In this document: positions 11,536-24,821 of the stretch, piece by piece | Numbering within the stretch: the stretch's first letter is position 1 | Layout of the letters: each line of letters opens with the position of its first letter | Source: Trichoplax sp. H2 | Taxonomy: Eukaryota > Placozoa > Uniplacotomia > Trichoplacea | Reading direction: 5' to 3' | NCBI GenBank assembly: GCA_003344405.1 | Contig: NOWV01000049.1 | Span: 124,001 to 188,000 of the forward strand | DNA length: 64,000 bases | The notes under the pieces: model-generated | What the model saw: the letters and a program-made list of their open reading frames with translations, nothing else | Databases searched by the model: none | Told to the model about the DNA's origin: nothing | Position numbers and translations under genes: made by a program

Positions 11536-14500
11536 ATGCTTGAATGGAAAAGAATAATTTATTATTTGCATCAATCGCAACTTATTGTTATTGGTATAAA
11601 GCAATATTAAGTGAAGAAAAAATCACAATTGACAGCTCCTGTGATTATCATCCAGCTAATTGCAGCCCATTTTAATCGCTCTATACACTTAGTGGAATGT
11701 TCTAGGAAAGAATCATTAAAAAGGACTAATCTAAAAAATCCTAATTGTAGATAGGAATATTTACAATTCCTAAGTGATCGTTTTGTCTAAAATCAAACCC
11801 AATCATAACTTCCCAAACCCTGACGATATTAAAGATCAATGATATTATTAACGAATTGACTTTATTCTTGATTGATCATTCTTTATTTATTAACAGTGAT
11901 GCTATTGCTTCCTTCCTCGTTCATTGATTATTTGTGAAGATTGAATATTTTAAAAATTAATAAATCAAATGTCTGTGGTACTTTGAGTAATCTTTAATTA
12001 TCGATGTCAAAGAAATTATTGAAGTGAACAGCGTTAAACAATTAGGATATGCTCCTGTTTTTCGATTGATGCTTCAATTTATACCAGTGCAAATTTAAAA
12101 AGAGGAATGGTGTTATAGATCGGATATGAGTAAAGCAGGAGGGGAAAACAGCCTGGATACGTGCTTAGAATATGCAATTGTTCAAAAACTAGCGGATTTA
12201 ATTTATATTGTCACGAAAATAAGATATAATTTTATTATTGATATAGTTTATATCATATATAATTTATTTAATTTATAATCATGACAAATAAATGGTAGAA
12301 TTTCGATATAGCAGTCTTTCTTAAGTCGAATAAATTAAAAAATAGCGATTGAGTATTATTACTAATTAATACTTTAAAGTTATAACTTTAAAGTAGTGAT
12401 ATGCAATACATGTAGATCATGCAATGCATATCTTCTACAAATCTAGCTTGATTACCCATAGACTAAAATTTTTGTTTTGCCTCTAAGTGAAAGTTTTTCT
12501 TGGAAGCAGTTTAGGGTCATTGAATATTATTGGTAAATAAGATGAAAAGGTGTTCACTTCTAATTCTATTAATATTATATTATCATTATTGACAAGCGAT
12601 ATTGATTGCAATAGTTAAATCGCAGTCCAAACGACTACTTCGATGTTAATATTTCAGCCAACCACGTTTTAGCAAACATTGACATGGCTAAATTTTGTTA
12701 CCTAGTATCTATAACGGTGAAGTTAATCTGGTAATGTAAAGTAGAAAAGTAACTTTGCATCACAGAAATCTTGGATCTCTTGTCAGCGCGTTACCTTTCA
12801 ATGCTACAACAAATTTATTCCGGACTGTTAGCCAGTAGAAAATTAGATGATTTTAAAGACGACGCTGTCTTAATCGCGTTCTTCTTTTTAATATTAATAA
12901 TATCGAGCAAAATATTGTGTTATCAATAGTAAACCATATCTTATTATCTTTCTAACCAGATCCATTTTGACATACGATTCTATAACAACTGTAGAGTAGA
13001 ATTAATGGCTTATAACGGTTTCTGTAATTACAGCACTAAGGTATTATACTTGAAGTTAGAATTTGAAAATAAGGATTCTTTGATGGAGAATTATGTCAAT
13101 GTTGTTTTTAGAAAGACATCATAAGTTTGCATCATGGTGGATAGATACTGTTGAGCTTTTGTGATTGATTAATTTTAATGCGATAAAAATAAACGTCATT
13201 GAATTGGCAGTTGTTTATTATAATTTCGAGATTTAAAGCTTATATAAATTTACTAACTTAAAACAGATGCTAGACAAATTTATTTACGTACATCATATAA
13301 GAGTTATAGTGAGTGTTTATGATTTGGTTGATTAATATATTATCGATAGAGGTAAAAGCTGAAGTAACATATGCAGCTTTATACTTTCCATACATAATAT
13401 CGACCGTTTATATTTTTAGCTTAGCAGATGGATCATTCTTTATTCATAAGTGGGATGAATAAAAGGAGTGAAAAGAGTTTTTTGATTATTTCAAGTTGAA
13501 TTCCGTTTAAAATTTACTGGAAGATCTACTAAGAATAGGAAGGCAGATTGATTTACTGACAGATATAAAATTAAATTCTCATTACGAACTAACCAGAAGT
13601 CAACTTATGAGCTTCTTTGCAGGTTATAGATAACCTCATTCTAAACAATCATCATAATAATAAATGTTTCACCAGGGAAAAAAAGAATGAACTGATAGAA
13701 ATGGGAAAATATTTAAATGCCATTAATAATGGATAGTCAATGGAATAATGAATATAAGTTTAATATCTTATAAATTATCGGTAGATCATTTCATCAATTC
13801 TTAGGATGATTTTAATAGAATTAATAAAATCAATATAAATATCTATAGGAAACACGTGAAAATTATATCGTACGGCTTTCATAATCTTCTCAACTAGTTT
13901 GAATAAGATAAATAAAGTATTAGAAATCTAATATAGTATACATTAAAAGATGAAACAAATACTCGCAGATGTGATAAAGTATTGGATGATTCATTGAACA
14001 TTGTTTCACATACAGTTCTCGTTAATAATTTCGAAGTAATAGTATCAATTTCCATTAACTGCAGGGATTATCAACGGTGATCAAATTCTCGCATTTATGG
14101 TAGCTCAGCTCATGGTAAGCAAATAATAAAGCTTTCATTCGTCCATTTTTGCTCTCTTATAATTATGTTGCAACTATTTCGTGAACTTATCTTTGATGTT
14201 CATCTTGTTTTCACAATCGACGTGTATACTAATGTTTTTCTCCATCAATCTCACTTTTGTTCACTGTACTAGAATTGTTTTATATCCTATTTATTAGCAA
14301 TACGGTATAGATGATATTATTTTAAGTAAGATACATATCCGCTATGATCTTGTTTTCATTTAAATTATAGCAGGATTAGTTAGCGCAATACACTTATGTT
14401 GTAAACTAGTTCTGAGGCAAGGTAGCGAAAAAGCTAAATCTACAAAATCTTCTTCCTGAAGTATCAGAGCACTAAAATACCTCTAGAAACGCTTCGGAAT

Positions 14501-17500
14501 AGTTATTCCTAGTCGTACAGATTCTCCGTGATTTGTACGCCTTTAACTTTACATTAAGTACTACATTTAAGAACTAATACAAAATCTCGGGTTTTACACT
14601 ATGCTATTTTACAGTAACTAGAAGTTATAGTTGGTATCAAACGATAACGCAGATAGTAAATTTATATTTGAATGCTAGATTAATAAGTTGATATTCAAGG
14701 GCATGGATATCCGATGACTAATAAAAGATAGTTAGATTAAAATATGTATCAAAACACAATATACAATCTAACGTAAATTAGTCACAAGAACATATCGGAG
14801 CACAAGATATGTACGGTATAGCCTATCTCGTAATCTAAATAAAGCCATACCAGTAAACATCGCTAACTTCTCTACGGTGAGATGGCAATATGAATCCATG
14901 GCCTTTTATCATATTTACATTTGTTATAATGATCAATAAATCAATCATCAACATTAGTTGATCAACGCTTCCCTTCCATAACATTAAAGTTCAGTTATTT
15001 TGCTTATTCCCTAAGAAGACACGTATACATCCCATTTTCTGGAATTTACAGCGATTCTTCTTTTCGGATAGCTCCTTGTCAATCACTTCTGTCGTGATTG
15101 CTTCATTCAATATGTACGGCATTTTACTAACTTTAAATCAAAATTTTCTCTTTGTTATAATGTACTTCACTGTCTGTCATTTCATCTTCCTTTAATCGTA
15201 TCAATTTGATTAAAGCAATAAAACTGATAAAAAGAATAAACCGCACATATTTCTAGTATAAGAACAACACCATTAAAACTAAATACAGATGCATTAATAA
15301 TGTCGATGAAGAAGCCATGGTGAGCAATATATAAAATCTTACTTAAACTATAGATAAGACATGAGATTTATGCTGAATTTATTTATTTATAGCATAGATC
15401 TCATTTCCTTCTATGTACTGTATACACATCCTGGAAAAACTCCTATACTAGTACAATATATATTTTGTCACTACTTTTTATTAAGCGTATTTTCATATAA
15501 TTGCATTGCAGTTATATAAGATGTTTGCAAAATAAGATTTCGTTTTATTGACCATTGACACTTTACTCTATTCGTCGGTACTCATTTTCTTTTAGTCACT
15601 TTGTAGTTACTTCGTATATATATTTCTAGTAAAAATCTTGAGCCTTTTCTCTGGATAGATAATTATTTAAGTTATTTTAATTTACTGTCAGTATTATAAA
15701 CGACATCACGATAGATATACGAAACTTTCGAATACGCAGTTTCACTTGGACCAAGGTATATTCTATTACTTTCTGTTCTAGACGAATAAATATTTATAAT
15801 CAAGGATTATATTACAGAATCTCAATCTTTTGACACTGTTATTCTTGCAAATAATATCAATTATTAATATTATTTTTTATCTGAATAGACGAGAAAAAGT
15901 GCTTGTAGTATATCATATAGTCTAATTGAAATTGTTTAGACTGATCAAATAATCATCCCAGGATAAATTGTTCACAAATATTTTCAATATATCAAAGCTT
16001 TTACGATTGATTGATATTATTAATTAAACTGTTATCGATCATTCTAATTATTATTATACGGATAGAAGCAGGTGTTTTATTCGCAGTTAGTGTTGACAAT
16101 TCTATTTTATAACAAATCTTGAGCTATTGAATATTCGTGATGCCTTCAATTAAAAATGCAAATTATTACGTACTGGCGACTGATTACATTATTTAATCAA
16201 TTCAGTAACCGAATTTCACAACAAAATTATAGCATCACTTGATTTATGTAATCTTAATACCTTTGTTACAATTATTTAAATCAGTTTCTGAAAAAGTAAG
16301 TATTTTATTGCTATTGGTTTTAATTTGAACGTTAAATATTAATAATCGACTTTTTTAAAGTCTCCAGTAAGGGTTGTTATTAGCTATTGATCTAATTTGT
16401 TGTTCAAATATGGTATAGCATTGGCTGACAGTAATTGATTGTTAGCATTTAGATTTAGGGAAAAGATTACTTAAAGTTGAGGCTGTTGGTGGAAGTAGAG
16501 AAGAAAGAGTAAAAGAAAATACGTTATATTTCAAGAATAATCAAGCAACTGATCATGATCATTACTAATCGTTGCATTGAGTTGAACATAAGAAGGTAAA
16601 TTAATCGTTTTATAGATAAATATTCAATTAGAAACTGCATAATTCTCCCTTAACATTGAAATTTTGACTGCAAATACTGAAAATATCAATAAATTCAATA
16701 TTGTAGTGATATTTAGGAAAAGAGGAATTTTAATCCATCCACTTCCAACCAATCATTTGGTCTAAGCCCTAACAGAATACTCTATATCATGGTATGTTGT
16801 GTGAAAGAACATGATTATGGTACTTAAATGGTTAAAAATTTTGCATGTATGAAGTTTAGTAATTGCAATATTCTGCTAACTGGATAACACTGATATCTTC
16901 ATATAATATAGGACTTTTTCGTTGATTTAGAGTTTCTTAGCTTATAATTTTTTACCTTATTTATACCCTACATATAATGTGGCTGTTACGGTGAACTCCG
17001 GGAATTAGTTACTCTCGGGAATAAGCAGCAATCTCTGCAGTATACTTGCTCAAGAATGAATTGATATTAAATCTTGTTAATTACTTTTATTTCTATAATT
17101 TTAGTAGCTTTCACGTAATAGAGGAATTAGCTGTGAATTCAAAATTAATTCTTTCTTTTATATAGCACCTATAATGCGATGTTAATGCTTAGGACTACAT
17201 CTTAAATCTATGTTTATGTTTCATGAAATAATGGTAATAGCCAGAAAGCACAAAATGCATTAGTTATGAATTTGAATCGTGGCTTTAATTTACCTACCGA
17301 ACCTTAAAGAAGGGAATTATTTGATGAAGCTTTCTTAGTTCATTTCTCTTCTAATGATATTATGAAATATCTAATCTTAAGCATTCAAAGGTATTATTTA
17401 AACAGTTAGGATAGTATTTTAGCAATTGTAGGGCAAAGTTAACATGTGATTGAGAACCGATGTTTATTGAATGTACTCTATTTTCCTTCTTTTAACTCAA

Positions 17501-20500
17501 AGCAGAGTTTTCAAATCTTTCTGACAGCAATTCAAATTACTTAAACGCAAAATATGTCAAAATTATTCAATTTAGAAATGAATTAAAAACTTGTAGAAAG
17601 GACGAATAGGCAATTATTTTGACGATGACATGATGTAATGTAAAATAATTCATCAAAGGGGTAGAAAAATTATCACTTCTACGTTGTAAATTTGGCCTGA
17701 TAATTTTAATCCACTTACATTATCTACTTTTGATGAATAAACAGCCAGTTGGCGGCCTTTTATAATACTTTAATAGATAAACTGGAAATTGACCTTTCGA
17801 TAAATATACACTCTATTTGCCTATACAATCATCAAGCTTACTTTCATCAGTTCTATACTGATTTCGGAATAAATTTAGAATTGTCCTCAAGTAATTTTAA
17901 ATTAGCCTTATCTAATGTGCCACATTATGAATATTATCACCATGAAGCTATTTGAATATAATGATTATACTCATCTACTTGAACATGAAAAAAGTTTTAA
18001 TCTATTTATCTATTGACTTCTGACTATATAGTACTGAATGATTTAAAGGAATCATCTTTTTCTTCGTCATACACCAAATCATTTTATGAAATTAGCTTCT
18101 CGAGGAGGCAGGAGGGGAGGGTCGATAGCTTAGAGCACATGATTATTGCAGTAAATAAAATAGATCAAAATATCTGAGATTGGTACTAAGACAAAAGAAT
18201 GAGGAAAAGGTATCAGTTTGAAAAGAAATAATCAATGTCTTATTGATTAAGTTCATTGCAATACCTATCTCAAGGAGAAGTTTTTTATAGATTGTAAATG
18301 AGGAAAATTATTATATTCTCTATACATATCAATAAGTCAATATATTATAAAGAGCTAAGAAATCTTTTCTATTTTCTATTTTCTGTTCTGTACTAGGATA
18401 TAAACTATTGAGTCATTTAATTGTATTCGTTTATAGTTAGTTCAATAGTTATTATAGGAACAGAAATAGTCATTACTTGCGATCATTTATGGGAAGATGT
18501 CATTTTTATTATTTTTAATAGAATGGCTTAACTTATTAATACGTGCAAGATCTATATACAGGACATGATATCTAACCGCAGCTTCCACAAGCATCCGTAA
18601 AATGTTTTTTTATCCTTTAAGCCAATATTGAGCATACTGCAGTCTATCGAATGATATATATCTACAAAAACACTATCGCACATGCACAATACTGGATATA
18701 AAAATTAGTTATTAATTTACTTAAATAAGTATAATCAATGCTTAATTTGAATGATTTAAAGATATTACTAAATCAACTTAAGTATCGAGAAATATTTACT
18801 TTTTACAAACTATTGATATAATAGCATTTTATTTATTATATTATTCACCCCTTAGTACTAGACTGCAGTTGGTAATCAAAATATTTATTACTATCGCAAT
18901 ACATTTTCTACTTCGTAGCCTTCAATCTCATTACAATAAATAGAAGCATCTCTCGTTTCAGAAACATCTAGCAGGCTTTTTTTTTATCGATTATGAGCTT
19001 TTGTCTTCTAAAATAGTCTCCTCGTTTAGATCAAGACAGTTAATAGAAAGCTTTTGTAGTTCATGATGCATTACAAACATCTTTTATCTACTTTAGACCT
19101 GTATTTTACTGTCATTCTTTCTCTTTCAAATCAACAGACAGAAATATGTTTAGTCCAAGATACATCAATAAAACTTTATCTGCCTTAGAGCTCTACCTTA
19201 TATAATAGTCTTCCATATCTAAGTCAATAAACAGAACGTTTATAGTCCAAGACATGTCAAGTACAAAAAACTCGAGGTATTATGGATTACTATCGTAAAT
19301 AATAGTCTCTGATGTCCAAATCAACAAATGGAATTGTACTACATTTTGTCTAAGAAAGAACAAATAGACATTTCATTAATGCAGACTTATTCAATCAGTC
19401 ATAGTTTAAAACCTACTTAGGATTCAATGAAATTAAAAAAATTTTTTATAATAAAGAAGTAACTGTCAGTCAAAGTTCAATTATCTTATCGGCTAATAAT
19501 GATCGATCTAAATCGTATGAAAATTGTTGACTTACGGTATTCTAAACAGCAACAGTAAAAAAATCGTTGACACAAACATCTGACAGTTAAATAATGTCGC
19601 AATATCGAAACGAGTAATTAGTCGCTGTCTTTGAAGTCGTTTTTTCTTGTCTGCAATCATCGCAGTCACTATGATAAGCATCTTTGTATAAGTAAAATTG
19701 GCAGCTTTATTTCATTGATGCATAAACAACTTGGTTTAACGATAAATGACACTCGAAAGCAGAAAATATAATGAAAGAGATAACCATCGAGTGTACGTTA
19801 TTACATATTCAATCTATCTAATAATAAGGTAGTGACTCCAAAACAAAAATGTTGCCTTAGAAACGAACTATTTATGATAATTTCACTTCGATACTGCGGT
19901 ATAACTAAATTTTCCCTCAGTAATTGGTTTTATCGTATAATTGTGATCAGTGTACTGCATTTGGACTCATATCCTACATTTGTGATATTGAGACTGTAGT
20001 TAGATAAAAGTATTATTTTTTTCATTTTTATGGATGGTTTGTGTTTTAAAATTATGAACTATTGGCATTGCTGCTGTAAGGAATAAGTGGAATATCAAAT
20101 TACCTTTTAACACAATTTGAACCAAAATTGATTGCTGATGACGTAGCGCAAAAATCACTTAGTCATCATTTTACTATCTCTAGTCTCATCCAAGTTAAAC
20201 TAGGCTAAACTCTAATTATTATCTGATAGTAAAACTAAAAGTACTAACAATTACGTTTTGGTATCTCTTCACAGACTGACTTGATTCTTGACTTCCGATA
20301 TATTCTTGACAAATAGATTCTTGATTATTTCACTAGCATATAGAAAAAACTCTTCACGACCTTTTATTTATACTTGCTTATGAAATGAATTTTATTAAGC
20401 CGTAGCAAATGAAGCTTATTATAATCTAGGGTGTTGTAATACGCCAACAGATAAGCTTGATGCTGACATTTAGCAATTTTATTCCTTTTCTTTCTTATAA

Positions 20501-21144
20501 TTTACTCTAGCAAACATTACTATTGTGTAATACATCATACGAAAGGCTTTTTATCCATTTAGACATATGATAGTATTACGAGTTATGATATCGTTTACAA
20601 ACAACTAAATAAGAACTACAGAACGGTTCATTTTCTCTCTGATTTAAAATTTTATCTCCAAACCAAAATAATCTTTAAGCATGTCCAATCGATAGATAGC
20701 ATATACTCTTTTTTGTGACAATAAGCTAAAGGTTAATATAGAAAGCGAAACATTATAAATTTTACAGAAGGATCATTTACAAGACTATCGCTAAGTGACT
20801 TAAGCAGTTGACTTTTATGATCATTATATGATTACCCGTATTTGACAAGCTCAAAGAATATTTTGGGTAGTAAATAAAATTTTAAATCGGATGGAAAAAA
20901 ATGCAGCTATATATGTTCTTATTTCGTTGTTTGCAAACGATATTGCAGCTCAAAACAATATCATGTGTCTAAATGGATAAAAAATCTTTGGAGAATTTGA
21001 TCCATGATGACGCAATATTCCCTTTGAATAAGGGTGTTATCATAAAATGTTATATTTACAATACTCTACATAAATATGTCTCGATAATATCTATTTCAAT
21101 TTTGATTCCATTTGTCTTTCATGTCTCTAATTGTCTGACCAACT

Positions 21145-21169
21145 ATATTCTTCTTCTTCTATTATACAG
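21145..21169 (+). promoter_or_regulatory. 3' splice site of the receptor main exon
   Basis: A run of tattcttcttcttctattatacag immediately precedes codon TGG in the receptor frame. It is a textbook polypyrimidine tract plus CAG acceptor, and it explains how a receptor frame without an upstream ATG can be expressed. The donor exon was not identified; an ATG frame starting at 20973 is one candidate source, but no good donor is visible in it. Confidence 0.55.
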
Positions 21170-22207
21170 TGGCAAAATTTAAGTACGGATCTTATCGCAG
21201 ATTATCACCCTCTTCAAAACGTATGGATTGCAAATGTCTCTTTAACAGCTCGAGATCGCTATATTCGCATCGGCCTTTATAGTGTGCTATCGTTAATCAC
21301 AATTTTGGGAAATATGCTAGTCTTTTTAACTTTCTATAAACATGCATCATTACGCACAACCTCCAATCTATTTATCATCAATCTAGCTATAACTGATTTA
21401 TTAACTGGAGGAATTAAAGATACATTATTTATTTATGGTCTAACTTCGTATAATTGGCCGAAAAGTGCAATTCTATGCTCATTTGTGGGCTTTATTAATT
21501 GTGTTTGTTATGTTGCGACTGTATACACGTTAACAGTCATAGCTGTATTTCGCTATCTTGCAATTGTCTGCAATTTGGGCAGAAAAATTAAGCGTAAGCA
21601 TTCCATCTTGACTATCGCTTGCGTTTGGATCTACAGCTCTGCATGCTGTTTAATGCCTATTGTTGGATGGAGCCGCTATATCTATGAACCTACGGAATGT
21701 ACTTGTGTACGTAGTTTAGATAAGAAATATTATTCCTATACGATATACATTCTAGTAGCAGATTTTCTATTACCATTATCCGTTGTGTCGTTTTGCTACG
21801 GAAATATTTTTGCAAAGATGAAAAGAAATCATCACCACATTAAGCGTGATTTAAGTGATGGACAGAAACTTGACGTTGCGGAAAAGTTATCGCGGAGGGA
21901 AGAGATTGTCGCGCGGCGTATGTTTATTATCTTGGCTGAGCATGTCGTCTGTTTTTTACCTTATACAATTATTGTTACGATGTTGGCAGCGAATGGCGTT
22001 GATATTGAGCCAGTTTGGTATTTTATTGTTGGTTACTTACTTAATTTAAACAGTGCTCTCAATCCTGTTACGTATATTGTTGTCAATCCTAGGCTTAAGA
22101 AGGGCTATATATCAGTCATTTGTTGCAAAGATAACTTTACGCGAGTTAAGCCAACAAATGCTGGAGGTAATCAGGGTTTTCTAGAACTTCGTAATGTAGC
22201 AAGGTAA
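21170..22207 (+). CDS. Class A GPCR, opsin-like, FRY variant (main exon; first exon not located)
   Basis: The open frame gives 345 residues from 21170 with seven membrane segments. Landmarks (numbered from W at 21170): GN in TM1 (47-48); NLAITD in TM2; C103 of the conserved disulfide; FRY at 127-129 where most class A receptors have DRY; GWSRYIYEPTECTC in loop 2; Y210 in TM5; E245 near the start of TM6; CFLPY in TM6 instead of CWxP; and NPVTY at 298-302. The opsin-lysine position (7.43) is N292. Loop 2 resembles the opsin GWSRYxxE..CxC pattern. The first Met in frame lies inside TM1. A strong polypyrimidine-AG acceptor ends at 21169, so the N-terminus should come from an upstream exon. Ligand unknown. 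It is the first member of a same-strand cluster. Confidence 0.85.
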   Translation, partial: WQNLSTDLIADYHPLQNVWIANVSLTARDRYIRIGLYSVLSLITILGNMLVFLTFYKHASLRTTSNLFIINLAITDLLTGGIKDTLFIYGLTSYNWPKSAILCSFVGFINCVCYVATVYTLTVIAVFRYLAIVCNLGRKIKRKHSILTIACVWIYSSACCLMPIVGWSRYIYEPTECTCVRSLDKKYYSYTIYILVADFLLPLSVVSFCYGNIFAKMKRNHHHIKRDLSDGQKLDVAEKLSRREEIVARRMFIILAEHVVCFLPYTIIVTMLAANGVDIEPVWYFIVGYLLNLNSALNPVTYIVVNPRLKKGYISVICCKDNFTRVKPTNAGGNQGFLELRNVAR

Positions 22208-22266
22208 TCAACTAAAGTTTGCTTATAGATCGCTTCTATATCCAATTTATTCCTGAATCAAATTGT

Positions 22267-22272
22267 AATAAA
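22267..22272 (+). terminator. Polyadenylation signal AATAAA of the first receptor
   Basis: AATAAA lies 60 bases after the receptor stop codon, followed by T-rich sequence. The other two intact receptors have the same hexamer 47-56 bases after their stops. Confidence 0.6.
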
Positions 22273-24803
22273 TATACACACTTTCTTTCTGTCTTCCTAT
22301 CCTACATAATGAGCTAAAAGCTAGGATGTCTATTATTTATAAAGTCTAACCGTATATTGATTAATATACATGAAATGTTCTGTTTTGTTATAACCAATAT
22401 CCCCTAGTTTATGTTATTTGAAAGAAATACCATAACAGGCTAAACCACAAATTTATTTTATAAACTTTCTCAGTCACACTTGCAGCAGCAACATTCTAAT
22501 AATATAATAACTAACTCAAGCTAATTTATATGGTATGAGTGAGTTTTAGTCAATTTTTTGCACCATTAAAAATGTTCTTTCTTTAAATTGATTATATTAT
22601 CAATCAATATCTACAATTAATTTATGTCTTGAAGAATGTTATGTATTCTTTCAATGAGCCTGTTCCTGAATAGTTATGATAAATTTCGGTCTGTTATAGC
22701 AAATAATCCCCAAGTTTTGTTCAACACATTAACTTGCCTGTGAATTTATAGACTGCAATATTCAATAATCCTAATATAAGTCTTGTAATAAATTCCACGT
22801 AATAAAAAAAGATTGACAGTGATTCTATCTACCTACTGTATATGCCAAACGCGATTATAGTCTAATAAGATCAGATAGTAGCGTAAAATAGCCCTAATTC
22901 ATATCATTTGTGAGTAAAGCGTCTTAATCATAATAACGCTAATAGTTTATTTCGAAGTTTTTCACTCTTTGAGAAAGAAATTACTGTATTACGTGCTGAT
23001 ATGTAGTTGTTAGAGTTTTTATTTTTTCACTGTTAGAGTTATCGCGTCGATTATTCCTCTGTTCAAATAAGTGATACCAAACAAATTAATTTCCTTATTA
23101 AGCTATAATTTATTCATAATGCTGTTCAATGATAAATTGATATTAATTATGATCTCATAAGGCAAGGCTTGTGATAGTATCAATCTTGACGAGATTAAAT
23201 CGTCTAATTTGACTATAGGTGTTGACAATTAGCTTGCAGTGGAGTCAACTGATGATATTACATGGCAAAACATCCAATTTTTTTTTATAATCAACTTAGT
23301 TTACTATATAATTAAAGATTAAAGTTAATTCATTATCTTAGTTAATTATTGTTTTGTGGTGCAATGTGCATTATGTAATGACAGCGATTACTACAGAAAC
23401 ATCAAAATATACCTTTCGGAATTGCTGGTAATGATTATTCGTCGTCGCTTAATTCGTTTACTTCGTTAATGCACTTAAAGGATATAGCAAAACTTGAACG
23501 GATCTTGATCATCCTAGCATTATTCATTGGTTATAAGCATATGACTACTGCAAATTTGTGAGACACTGTAATCCATAGTAAAAATCAATATTCAGTAATA
23601 ACAAATGAACAGTTACCGTATAGTCAAATAAGAGCATAATATCTATAAGGAAGTGCGCTCAATTCTTATAATTTCTACATTAGTATCGCTCCTACTATAT
23701 TTGAGGCTGAGCTTGTTCAAGTTTCACGTTCTTAATTACAGTCTTTTTGCAAAGTACAGGTACTTTAAGCTTTTAAAACACGATCGAAATATTAGGATAT
23801 AACTTTTGATACACCAAATAATCACAAGCTGTAAAAAAAATCGAGCTATAAGAATACGAGAAAGCATTATTGCTCTTGGCCGTCTGAATCACGAATCATA
23901 TCTATGATCTGATAAACTATGTACTATATGGTCTTTTAGCTATAATAAACAACTGTCGGCACCAAAGACCGTTTTACGATAATTCACGCTATAAATGGTT
24001 TTCAGTAATCACTTATTTACGTAATAACGTAAAAATGGCTATATAAATAAAAATCAATACTGTAATATATCTGAGATACCCACAACAATCAGTGATCCTA
24101 ATTTACAATCTACATGGATGTGTTACTATTAATTGCAAAAATATCTCTCACAAATTATAATCCAACAAATAGCTTTAGCTCGCCGGTATTATGATGCGGC
24201 AGGATCCAAACATATTTATAGTTTACGAGATTAGTTTCAATTTTTGAGATACCTAGCTCATCGTCTTGTCACTTCCCTTTGCCCAACTGCTAAGTTACTA
24301 CAGTGTGGCTTCTGCAGTCATCGACTACACTACATTTAGATTTATCATACGTAAATTGTATGACATTATTATTTATTTGGCATTGGAAAAATGTGATATA
24401 ATCATGCTTTATAATAAGTTCAAGTTGTTAAGTAAAATTATTGTAATTTTAGTTATACATTAGGCCTTGCTACTATTTTAATTTTAATAAACAATGTATG
24501 TTGCTCTTTTAAATTGAAAAAATTTGTCTAAAGTCTCTTAGCTGCGCCTGCTAGGGACTAAGGTTCTAAGCTCTCTTTAGATTAGCAAGTTAAGGAGCAC
24601 CTAGTAGAATTACTGAATGGGAATGTAATGTAGAGCTGTGTAAGATAATCTTATATTGTTGCAAAAGTAGTTATAAAGATCAGTCAGGAAGGATAGAAAT
24701 CGAAGCACGTCATACATACTCCTGGAATAACTCGTTGCTTGGACAAGAATGATAGAAATGTCGGTAAATATACAGCTTTCTGAGAAAATCCTATCCCAAC
24801 CGC

Positions 24804-24821
24804 TAGGTGCTTTAGCACCTA
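24804..24821. repeat. 18-nt perfect hairpin
   Basis: taggtgctttagcaccta has 8-base arms around a two-base centre. It sits in a locally more GC-rich patch, and part of the arm (agcacctag) recurs at about 24596. No function is assigned. Confidence 0.5.

Larger units (their letters stand above)
6824..21169. other. About 14 kb without a recognisable gene
   Basis: AT-rich sequence with only short chance reading frames, none showing family motifs or a convincing exon series. It should contain the unlocated 5' exon of the oxoamine synthase (near 6824 or beyond) and the 5' exon of the receptor that continues at 21170. Inside are a diverged tandem duplication (11179-11535), a run of ten G at 8322-8331, and one isolated exon-like segment at 14065-14114. 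Confidence 0.5.

Noticed and set aside
17749-17955. 68-codon plus-strand frame as a small gene
   Set aside because: It does not begin with ATG in the sequence, has no recognisable motif and no splice context; short frames like this are expected by chance.
21855-22049. Second plus-strand frame inside the first receptor
   Set aside because: A shifted-frame shadow of the receptor coding sequence.
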